Assembly: GCA_024223125.1 (NCBI GenBank)
Contig: JAAEOP010000985.1
Location: forward strand, 1-13,006
Direction: 5' to 3'
DNA: 13,006 nt
DNA from: Chloroflexota bacterium
Lineage (GTDB): Bacteria > Chloroflexota > Anaerolineae > Promineifilales > Promineifilaceae
Shown: positions 1-5,737 of the stretch, piece after piece
Position numbering within the stretch: the first letter of the stretch is position 1
Layout of the letters: each line of letters starts with the position of its first letter
Position numbers and translations under genes: made by a program
Notes under the pieces: model-generated
Told to the model about the DNA's origin: nothing
What the model saw: the letters and a program-made list of their open reading frames with translations, nothing else
Database searches by the model: none

Positions 1-26
1 ATATGATTCAGTTTCAAAATCCTTCT

Positions 27-1634
27 TTAGAAACCAACGGCCGTGCCATCATTGCGTGGTTCGCTGCCGCCGATAAGAACTCCAGATTCAGGATCGCGTA
101 CTATGACCTGCCCTCCACCAAAATGTATTCGCTGATGGGCTGGAAAAAGATCGTGGCCGCGTCGGGTTAATTCTCCACGAATGTTGTTGGAAACGGCCGC
201 TTCCAGAGCCACAACTTTATCTTTGAGCCAGTTAAAACGAGGCGCATCCAGAGCTGTCTGTGGGTCCATCCTGTATTTCACCAGATTTAAGCCCACTTGT
301 AAATGGCCCTGAGGCTGCATGAAGCCGCCCATAACGCCAAAACTGCTCCACGCCTGATTACCTTTCGTGATGAAGCCGGGGATGATGGTGTGATACGGCC
401 GTTTGCCCGGCGCCGCTTCATTGGGATGTCCGGGAACCAGACTGAAATTTGCGCCCCGATTTTGCAATTGAATTCCTGTTGTACCGGCCGTTAAACCACT
501 GCCAAAACCCATATACAAACTTTGAATCCAGCTAACCATATTGCCGGCTGCATCGGCTACAGAAAGGTAAACTGTGTCGCTATGTGGTGAGGGATTACCG
601 GCCGTGGGCTGCAAAGCAGAATCGGGCTGGATCAGGATTGCTCTTTCTTGGGCGTATCGGGGGTTTAAAAGTCCGGCGATGGGCACATTCACTTGCCGGG
701 GGTCGCCAATAGTGGCGTGAGCATCGGCAAAAGCCAACTTCATGATTTCTATCAGGGTATGGTAATAATCGGCCGAGCCGTAGGGCATCTGGTCAAGATT
801 GGCGTGTTGGGCCAGGTTGAGGGCAATAAGAGCAGTTAAACCCTGTCCATTGGGCGGAATTTCATGAAAGGCATACCCGTTGCCAAAGGGAACGGCTAGA
901 GGATTGACCCATTCTGGCTGGTAGTTGGCTAAATCTTCCATGGTTAAAACGCCACCAGCTTGTCGCACACAATCCACAATTTGCCGGGCAATGTCGCCGT
1001 GATAGATGGCATCGTCACCATCCTGAGCTAGGGTTTGCAGGGTTTGGGTAAATTCAGGGTTTTGAAAGCGTTCGGCGGGGCAGGGGGCACGGCCGTGTGG
1101 TAGCCAAACGCGCTTTGAATCGGGATGCTGACTTAAGATGTGGGTGGAACGCTGCCAACTCATGCCGATTCGTTGGCTGACCGGGAATCCATTTTGAGCG
1201 TAGCTTATGGGCCGTTGTAGCAATGTGTCTAATCCCATCGTGCCAAAGCGAGACAAAGCCGCTTGCCAGCCACGTACACTGCCGGGCACGGTTACAGGAA
1301 GAGGGCCACGGACGGGAAAAGTTTCATGTCCATGTTGGCGCACGAGATCGGCCGTTAAACCCATGGGCGCTGGGCCGCTGGCATTCAGACCGAACAGTTT
1401 CTTTTTATCAGCCATCCAGATAAGCCCAAAAGCATCGCCACCGATGCCGGTGGAGCAAGGTTCTACAACGCACAAAGTGGCTACGGCCGTAATTGCCGCA
1501 TCTACTGCGTTACCCCCTCGTTTCAAAATATCCAGGCCAGCCTGGGCAGCCAGGGGTTGGCTTGTAGCAACAATACCATTGGTAGCAATAACATTTGAGC
1601 GCCGGCTGGGAAAGGTAACTGTTTCAAAGTTCAT
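27..1634 (-). CDS. ggt: gamma-glutamyltransferase family protein (Ntn hydrolase)
   Basis: This 535-residue protein matches the gamma-glutamyltranspeptidase family, which cleaves gamma-glutamyl bonds such as that of glutathione and transfers the glutamyl group to water or an amino acid. The N-terminus (ATNGIVATSQPLAAQAGLDI, then RGGNAVDAAIT and GIGGDAFGL) and the C-terminus (GGSEPRNDGTAVGF) are both canonical, so the gene is complete. The proenzyme should cut itself before Thr354 in the HSDTVYLSVAD motif, giving a large subunit of about 353 residues and a small one of about 182. GFGSG (about 376-380), PGKRPYHTIIPG (409-420) and MGGFMQPQGH (435-444) are the usual small-subunit motifs. There is no signal peptide, so it is probably cytoplasmic, closer to the YwrD-like branch than to periplasmic E. 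coli GGT (inference). No Shine-Dalgarno precedes the ATG. A TAAAAT at 1643-1648 lies only 8 nt upstream, which suggests a leaderless mRNA. The substrate is not certain. Confidence 0.93.
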   Translation of the reverse strand: MNFETVTFPSRRSNVIATNGIVATSQPLAAQAGLDILKRGGNAVDAAITAVATLCVVEPCSTGIGGDAFGLIWMADKKKLFGLNASGPAPMGLTADLVRQHGHETFPVRGPLPVTVPGSVRGWQAALSRFGTMGLDTLLQRPISYAQNGFPVSQRIGMSWQRSTHILSQHPDSKRVWLPHGRAPCPAERFQNPEFTQTLQTLAQDGDDAIYHGDIARQIVDCVRQAGGVLTMEDLANYQPEWVNPLAVPFGNGYAFHEIPPNGQGLTALIALNLAQHANLDQMPYGSADYYHTLIEIMKLAFADAHATIGDPRQVNVPIAGLLNPRYAQERAILIQPDSALQPTAGNPSPHSDTVYLSVADAAGNMVSWIQSLYMGFGSGLTAGTTGIQLQNRGANFSLVPGHPNEAAPGKRPYHTIIPGFITKGNQAWSSFGVMGGFMQPQGHLQVGLNLVKYRMDPQTALDAPRFNWLKDKVVALEAAVSNNIRGELTRRGHDLFPAHQRIHFGGGQVIVRDPESGVLIGGSEPRNDGTAVGF

Positions 1635-1642
1635 ATTATGTC

Positions 1643-1648
1643 ATTTTA
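1643..1648 (-). promoter_or_regulatory. possible -10 element of a leaderless ggt transcript
   Basis: On the minus strand TAAAAT (5 of 6 to TATAAT) ends 8 nt before the ggt ATG and no ribosome binding site is visible. A start site about 7 nt downstream of the -10 would place the mRNA 5' end at or next to the start codon. The matching -35 region would fall at about 1666-1671, inside the LexA operator, but no good -35 hexamer is present there. Confidence 0.35.
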
Positions 1649-1655
1649 ACTTAAG

Positions 1656-1684
1656 TTGACACCGAACAGGTGTTCGTGTATACT
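1656..1684 (+). promoter_or_regulatory. sigma70-type promoter of lexA
   Basis: A consensus -35 TTGACA (1656-1661) is separated by exactly 17 bp from TATACT (1679-1684, 5 of 6 to consensus). Transcription should start near 1690-1692, giving a leader of about 68 nt before the lexA ATG at 1759. The spacer contains the LexA operator, which predicts autorepression by blocking RNA polymerase. Confidence 0.88.
1663..1676. promoter_or_regulatory. LexA operator (SOS box), CGAAC-N4-GTTCG type
   Basis: CGAACAGGTGTTCG is a perfect match to the CGAAC-N4-GTTCG inverted repeat known as the LexA box of Bacillus and other Gram-positive-type LexA proteins. It lies between the -35 and -10 of the lexA promoter and 29 bp upstream of the divergent ggt start, so it could also affect ggt. 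Confidence 0.93.
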
Positions 1685-1687
1685 TTG

Positions 1688-1701
1688 CGAACAAATGAGC
1701 G
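1688..1701. promoter_or_regulatory. possible second, weak LexA operator
   Basis: CGAACAAATGAGCG matches 8 of the 10 fixed positions of CGAAC-N4-GTTCG. It starts 25 bp after the main operator and covers the expected lexA transcription start. The left half-site is perfect and the right half is degraded, so a low-affinity or auxiliary site is possible but unproven. Confidence 0.35.
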
Positions 1702-1758
1702 ATTTTATAGTGGCTGGTGACTTGATTGGTGAAGTTATTAGTTTTGGAGTTTTGAATC

Positions 1759-2439
1759 ATGAGTGAAAAACCCTTATCAACCAGACAAAAAAACATGATG
1801 AATTTTATTGCGGAGTATGTGGTGGGTCACGGTCGTCCGCCGACCATTCGTGAAATTGGCAGCGCGGTTAACATCAGTTCCACATCAGTTGTCAATTATA
1901 ATCTGACCCGACTGAAAGAGAAAGGTTTGTTGGAGCGGGATGCTGAGGTATCACGCGGACTGCGTTTAACAACTAAATCGCAAGAGATATTTGGTTCCGT
2001 GCAAAATGCGATGGTGGAAGCAGTTGCAAATCTAATTCGTGTGCCCCTGTTAGGTAACATTGTTGCCGGTGAACCAATTGAAGTAGGCCACGATGATTTT
2101 GCATCTTATGATGAGGATGATGCGGTCGAATTGAGCAGTACAATGCTAGCGGGTAAGACAGATGATTTATTTGCTCTGCGGGTCAGTGGAGATTCAATGA
2201 TTGACGCTATGGTAAATGATGGCGACCTTGTGATTATGCGTCAAGAGAATACGGCCCGGAATGGCGATATGGTAGCCGTTTGGCTGAGTGATGATACCAC
2301 TACCTTGAAATACTTTTACCATGAAGGGGACCAAGTTCGTTTACAGCCAGCCAATCCTACAATGGAACCGATTTTTGTTGATCCCAAAGATGTGCAAGTA
2401 CAGGGCAAGGTGATGATGGTTCTGCGGCAGACGGCGTAG
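1759..2439 (+). CDS. lexA: LexA repressor, SOS response regulator and self-cleaving S24 protease
   Basis: LexA represses DNA-damage genes until RecA filaments on single-stranded DNA trigger its self-cleavage. The 226-residue protein has an N-terminal winged helix-turn-helix (about 8-70, with RPPTIREIGSAV and STSVVNYNLTRLKEKGLL) and a C-terminal S24 peptidase domain. The cleavage site Ala103-Gly104 is in GNIVAGEP. The catalytic serine is Ser146 in VSGDSMIDA, and the general base is Lys184 in TTLKYF. All are present, so the repressor should be functional. It is slightly longer than typical LexA (about 200-210 residues), with extra sequence in the inter-domain region. The ATG at 1759 has GGAG at 1746-1749, 9 nt upstream. 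The gene has its own LexA-controlled promoter and a terminator right after it, so it is probably monocistronic. Confidence 0.97.
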   Translation: MSEKPLSTRQKNMMNFIAEYVVGHGRPPTIREIGSAVNISSTSVVNYNLTRLKEKGLLERDAEVSRGLRLTTKSQEIFGSVQNAMVEAVANLIRVPLLGNIVAGEPIEVGHDDFASYDEDDAVELSSTMLAGKTDDLFALRVSGDSMIDAMVNDGDLVIMRQENTARNGDMVAVWLSDDTTTLKYFYHEGDQVRLQPANPTMEPIFVDPKDVQVQGKVMMVLRQTA

Positions 2440-2461
2440 GCCGGCACTAAGGTAATGAGTG

Positions 2462-2489
2462 AAGGACGGCCGTGTTGCCGTCCTTTTTT
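2462..2489 (+). terminator. rho-independent terminator of lexA
   Basis: A perfect 9-bp stem, AAGGACGGC (2462-2470) with GCCGTCCTT (2477-2485), has a 6-nt loop and runs directly into a T-tract ending at 2489. It lies 22 bp after the lexA stop. The left arm and loop contain one copy of the dispersed ACGGCCGT octamer (2466-2473). Confidence 0.92.
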
Positions 2490-2500
2490 GTTTCGATAAA

Positions 2501-2518
2501 TTAGAACAAATGGTCTAA
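2501..2518. promoter_or_regulatory. inverted repeat, possible degenerate LexA operator
   Basis: TTAGAACAAATGGTCTAA is an imperfect 18-bp palindrome, with 6 of 7 arm positions paired around a 4-bp centre. Its core GAAC-N4-GGTC differs from the LexA core GAAC-N4-GTTC at one of eight positions, but the outer C and G of the consensus are A and T. It lies 46 bp upstream of the FtsK-like gene and after the lexA terminator, where an operator for that gene would be expected. No convincing promoter was found around it. Confidence 0.35.
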
Positions 2519-2563
2519 CGTTGAATTGCAGGTGTGATGTGTGGAAAAAATAGGAAGGGAGAG

Positions 2564-3739
2564 ATGTCAGACCAGGAAAATATACAAAAAAATATTTATG
2601 AACAACGATTAAATCATCAGTTAGAAATCCAATCGCGACAGATTGACTCGATACTATCTCAGCATGAAATACCGGCTCAAGTTGCCGGTGGACGTGTACA
2701 GTCTCGCTCTATCCGCTTCGATTTTTATTCGCATCTGGAGTCAGGTTTGGAACGGCTGCGTGGTATTACCCAGGATTTGCTATTGGCGCTGGGTGTGCCA
2801 GATGGCAAGCTGGTGAATGAAAATGGAAACTGGCAGCTTTTTGTAACTCGGCCAGAAGACCCACCGGTGTCGTTGCTAGATTTACTGCCGATTTTGCCAG
2901 AGTTGCCGGCAATGAGTGTGCCGTTGGGAGTAGATGAAGACGGCCGTCCGGTCATATTTAATTTCTTGCAAGATGGTTTAACTCATTGTCTCATTGCTGG
3001 CAATAATGAAGCCGGGAAGACATCCTTATTACGGGCCATTGGTTTATCTTTGGCATTGGCATACAAGCAATCTCAATTGCAGATTGTCATTTTAGATGTC
3101 AGCCAAAAGTCAAAACATACCGACCATCCTCATTTGGACCCTTTAACATTTTTACCGCATATGTTAGGACCGGTCGCTCATGGGGTTGAGGAATTGGCCG
3201 AGTATTTAAAATTTCTGGTCGCGGAGACAAAATACCGACAGGAAGAACGACTACAAACACCGCGAATTGTTGTGCTAATTGATGAGGTGATGAATCTGCT
3301 GGCAAACGGTGATGAGGCTGTACGAGCGGATTTGGCGCAAGTAATCCAACGAGGTGGCGAGGCTGGTATATATATTCTTATGTCAACAGAGCGTCCAGAG
3401 TCTTCTCATTTAAGCAGTTTGATGCGGGCCAATTTACCGGCTCGTCTGGTGGGGCGAGTAAACGATGCTTCTCAGGCTGTAGCTGCCGTCGGGAAAAATG
3501 ATTCTCAGGCGAAGTATTTATTGGGGAAGGGGGATTTTCTGGCCTATATAAATGGCGAGACGACTCATTTTCAGGCCGCTTATATTGGGGATTATGATCT
3601 TCATTTGGCTTTGCAAACATTACACCGGCAGCGCTCACGGCCGCTGCTGGCACACCCCATTTCATTGCCTCAAAATGGGAACACGGCCGTTCAGGATAAT
3701 CAATTTAGAGTGAATGGTGATGGTGTGGAAATAGATTAA
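2564..3739 (+). CDS. compact cytosolic FtsK/SpoIIIE-type ATPase
   Basis: The protein resembles the DNA-motor core of FtsK/SpoIIIE. Residues about 38-115 look like the FtsK alpha subdomain (RSIRFDFYSHLESGLERLRG, then LLLALGV). Residue 118 onward carries MSVPLGVDEDGRPVIFNF, the lead into the RecA-like beta domain. Walker A is GNNEAGKT (146-153) and Walker B is IVVLIDE with Asp240-Glu241. GIYILMSTERPE (268-279) matches the FtsK region that usually reads TQRP, and LLGKGDFLAY (319-328) the conserved LLGxGDML. There is no membrane segment at the N-terminus and no DNA-reading gamma domain at the C-terminus, so it is not the cell-division FtsK. The ATG at 2564 is chosen because AGGAAGGGAG (2552-2561) precedes it; an in-frame GTG at 2534 adds 10 residues but has no good ribosome site. 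Similar short ATPases serve in DNA transfer, but the role here is unknown. Confidence 0.85.
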   Translation: MSDQENIQKNIYEQRLNHQLEIQSRQIDSILSQHEIPAQVAGGRVQSRSIRFDFYSHLESGLERLRGITQDLLLALGVPDGKLVNENGNWQLFVTRPEDPPVSLLDLLPILPELPAMSVPLGVDEDGRPVIFNFLQDGLTHCLIAGNNEAGKTSLLRAIGLSLALAYKQSQLQIVILDVSQKSKHTDHPHLDPLTFLPHMLGPVAHGVEELAEYLKFLVAETKYRQEERLQTPRIVVLIDEVMNLLANGDEAVRADLAQVIQRGGEAGIYILMSTERPESSHLSSLMRANLPARLVGRVNDASQAVAAVGKNDSQAKYLLGKGDFLAYINGETTHFQAAYIGDYDLHLALQTLHRQRSRPLLAHPISLPQNGNTAVQDNQFRVNGDGVEID

Positions 3740-3757
3740 GCGTGGGAGGATGACATA

Positions 3758-3982
3758 ATGCAGATAGGCATGTTGTGGCTGGATGATGATCAGAAACGAC
3801 CGTTGGAAGAAAAAGTGCAACGGGCGGTAGAGTATTATTGGGAGAAATACGGCCGTTGGCCGGAGCTTTGTCTGGTTAATCCAACGGAGATTTCAGATAA
3901 AATGAGGGTGGGGAAAGTAGAGGTAACGTCGCGCCGGACGGTACTTCCTCATCATTTTTGGTTAGGAATGAAAAATGCCTGA
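3758..3982 (+). CDS. small protein of unknown function, partner of the FtsK-like gene
   Basis: This 74-residue protein is not recognised. It starts 18 bp after the FtsK-like stop, with a strong ribosome site GGGAGGA (3743-3749) 8 nt before the ATG, so it is very likely translated and co-transcribed. It is soluble and rich in Trp and charged residues (EEKVQRAVEYYWEKYGRWP), followed by a section containing NPTEISDKM and RRTVLPHHFW. No membrane span, Cys cluster or obvious helix-turn-helix is visible. The pairing suggests it assists the ATPase, for example as an adaptor (inference). Its TGA (3980-3982) directly touches the TGA of the converging response regulator in the palindrome TGATCA. Confidence 0.75.
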   Translation: MQIGMLWLDDDQKRPLEEKVQRAVEYYWEKYGRWPELCLVNPTEISDKMRVGKVEVTSRRTVLPHHFWLGMKNA

Positions 3983-5212
3983 TCAGGAAAGTTCTCGCAT
4001 TAGTATGGAACGGCTACCACCCTGGACTAAAGTTAATTGAGCGTGGAAGGCACGGCCGTCAACCATAATCTCCGATTCCATAATAATTTGCCCATCTGGG
4101 GATTGGGTAATAAATTGAACAATTTCTTTATCCTTAATGAGCTTGTGAATGGGGATGCCATTCAGCTTTGCATCCGGCAGCTTAAAAGCTAATCGCCCAG
4201 CCTTATTTATCATTAGAAGTTTTGAATCTTCATCAATCACCAGAACTGGGTCATTTGTGTGGTCAACAACCGCGCTCAATGTTTCTCTTTCTCGTTCAAT
4301 ATCTGTATAAATATTAGCATTATTTATTGCGATGGTAGCATAACCGCCTAATGCCGATAAGGCTCGTGTGTCATTGCTGTCGAAAGATGTTTCTTTTAAT
4401 CGGTTTGTAACACCCAGCACTCCAATCGGTTTATTTTGCAAAATCAAGGGTACATAGATAAGTGATTTTACCAAAAGTGCGGTATGGGTTCGTTTCCATT
4501 GAGAATCATTCCCAATGGCGATGGCTCGCTTTGTTTGCAGCACTTTGCCGGCCAAACTGTCATTCACACGCTTACGCATGGATCGTGCTTTAGAATCCAG
4601 ATTCTTTGAAGCCCGAATGTAAAGTTCGCCATGTTCTTCATCGAGCAGCATGAGGGAACCTTCTTCGGCGCCAACAACATACACGGCCGCTTCCACAACC
4701 CGGTGTAAAACCTCTTCCAAGTCCAATGAGGAGGCCACCGATTTACCCACACCATAGAGAACATTTAATTCTTGTGCTCGCCTTTGCAGTTGCGAATTGC
4801 TCTCCATGAGCTGTTGTACCAACTGGTCGCGTTCTCGTTGCAAACGGCTTTCACGTAATGCTTTATCTACCGAGTCGCTAATTTCATCGGCATCAAATGG
4901 TTTGATAACGTAATCACGAATACCTAGCCGGAAAGCCGATACGGCCGTTTCCTCTGAGCCATGAGCGGTAGCTAGAATTGCGGGAATTTCAATACCGCGT
5001 TCTTTTAACTTTTCTAGTACCTCAAGCCCGGTCAAACGGGGCATTTGCTGATCAACAATCATCAGGTCAGGCTCTTTTGCTATCGCCATTTCCAGGCCCA
5101 TTAACCCGTTAGACGCTTGCATAACCTCAAAGCCTTTTGGTTGCAATATGTATTCACATAGAAAGTCTCGAATTTCTTGTGAATCGTCAATGACAAGTAC
5201 GCGCTCGTACAT
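3983..5212 (-). CDS. REC-GAF-PAS response regulator without output domain
   Basis: This is a 409-residue cytosolic signalling protein. The receiver domain (1-120) has the acidic pair Asp9-Asp10, phosphoacceptor Asp54 (MIVDQQMPRLTG), Thr82 and Lys104 (VIKPF), so all the switch residues are present. A coiled coil of about 118-155 leads to a GAF domain (about 158-305) and a PAS domain (about 310-403). The chain stops at RSILMRELS, where paralogues such as the cyclase at 9398-11359 read AILRDITELKR and continue into an effector domain. It therefore has sensing and receiving parts but no kinase, DNA-binding or enzymatic output, and may act by protein contact or be a truncated relic. I start it at 5212 (MYERVLVIDDS) because AAGGA lies 9 nt upstream. 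An in-frame ATG at 5311 would add 33 unrelated residues. Confidence 0.9.
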   Translation of the reverse strand: MYERVLVIDDSQEIRDFLCEYILQPKGFEVMQASNGLMGLEMAIAKEPDLMIVDQQMPRLTGLEVLEKLKERGIEIPAILATAHGSEETAVSAFRLGIRDYVIKPFDADEISDSVDKALRESRLQRERDQLVQQLMESNSQLQRRAQELNVLYGVGKSVASSLDLEEVLHRVVEAAVYVVGAEEGSLMLLDEEHGELYIRASKNLDSKARSMRKRVNDSLAGKVLQTKRAIAIGNDSQWKRTHTALLVKSLIYVPLILQNKPIGVLGVTNRLKETSFDSNDTRALSALGGYATIAINNANIYTDIERERETLSAVVDHTNDPVLVIDEDSKLLMINKAGRLAFKLPDAKLNGIPIHKLIKDKEIVQFITQSPDGQIIMESEIMVDGRAFHAQLTLVQGGSRSILMRELS

Positions 5213-5496
5213 GATTTTTGTTCCTTGCGTCGGAAATAAAATAAGTAATGATTCAGAGCCTATATTATCTACATCACGGACTATATTACTACTCGGTAGA
5301 TAACCTTGCAACCCTTCACAAACACAGTATTAATGATAGAACGAGATTACACGTTGCGAATTATAATATTAACTATTCATCTACCGTCAGTGCAACGCAC
5401 TTACAAAAGGTTATTTTGAGGTACATTACTCTGAAAAAGCGTGTTGTACTTGTTTAGTTGCTTTTAGGAATGAAATTTATATAACTTGTACATTTA

Positions 5497-5527
5497 GAAA
5501 TCCGATTTCTCCGAAAAATCGGATTTC
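5497..5527. repeat. perfect 12-bp inverted repeat (hairpin)
   Basis: GAAATCCGATTT (5497-5508) and AAATCGGATTTC (5516-5527) are exact reverse complements around a 7-nt loop. No T-tract follows on either strand, so it is not a canonical rho-independent terminator. It could be an intergenic repeat of the MITE or REP kind or a protein-binding palindrome. Confidence 0.8.
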
Positions 5528-5651
5528 CTTGCTCAACTTGAAAATTTGCTATCCCTTAATTTTGATATGAAAAATGTATTACTATTGAGAAAAGTTGTCC
5601 TACAGATGTCCATGAGATAGCATGATGACGTAATAATACAGCCATCAATCA

Positions 5652-5722
5652 AAAAGTCACGCTTTTCTCTGGTGCAGAATAGCACATAATTGCCCAAAAG
5701 CTTGACTTTTCCAGAGAAAGCG
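5652..5722 (+). promoter_or_regulatory. structured leader upstream of the lipoprotein gene
   Basis: CGCTTTTCTCTGG (5660-5672) pairs with CCAGAGAAAGCG (5711-5722), 12 bp with one bulged T. Inside the loop a small GTGC/GCAC hairpin (5672-5685) is possible. A second pair, AAAAGTCA (5652-5659) with TGACTTTT (5703-5710), crosses the first, so the two helices either form a pseudoknot or exclude each other. The right arm ends 15 nt before the chosen start codon and includes the only purine-rich stretch (AGAGAAAG), so folding could affect translation. It matches no riboswitch class I know. Confidence 0.35.
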
Positions 5723-5737
5723 AACATTTACGTTGTG

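Larger units (their letters stand above)
5213..5737. other. AT-rich intergenic region between divergent genes
   Basis: No gene is supported in these 525 bp. The region separates the divergently transcribed response regulator and lipoprotein genes and should contain both promoters. A TATAAT at 5362-5367 overlaps its own reverse complement at 5360-5365, but neither strand has a convincing -35 at the right distance. A perfect hairpin (5497-5527) and a larger imperfect inverted repeat (5660-5722) are listed separately. Short reading frames here lack ribosome sites and recognisable protein character. Confidence 0.6.

Noticed and set aside
1207..1659. 150-codon plus-strand frame opposite ggt
   Set aside because: Shadow of a clear gamma-glutamyltransferase gene; low-complexity composition and no start signals.
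2534..2563. Earlier GTG start of the FtsK-like gene
   Set aside because: It adds 10 residues with no good ribosome site, whereas the ATG at 2564 has AGGAAGGGAG directly upstream.
5213..5311. N-terminal extension of the response regulator to ATG 5311
   Set aside because: The receiver domain starts normally at 5212 with a good ribosome site; the extra 33 residues have no family similarity.
5360..5367. TATAAT on both strands between the response regulator and the lipoprotein gene
   Set aside because: No acceptable -35 hexamer at 16-18 bp on either strand in an AT-rich region, so I did not call a promoter.
5248..5457. 69-codon plus-strand reading frame in the intergenic region
   Set aside because: It runs antisense across the true start of the response regulator, has no ribosome site, and its residues show no protein-like pattern.
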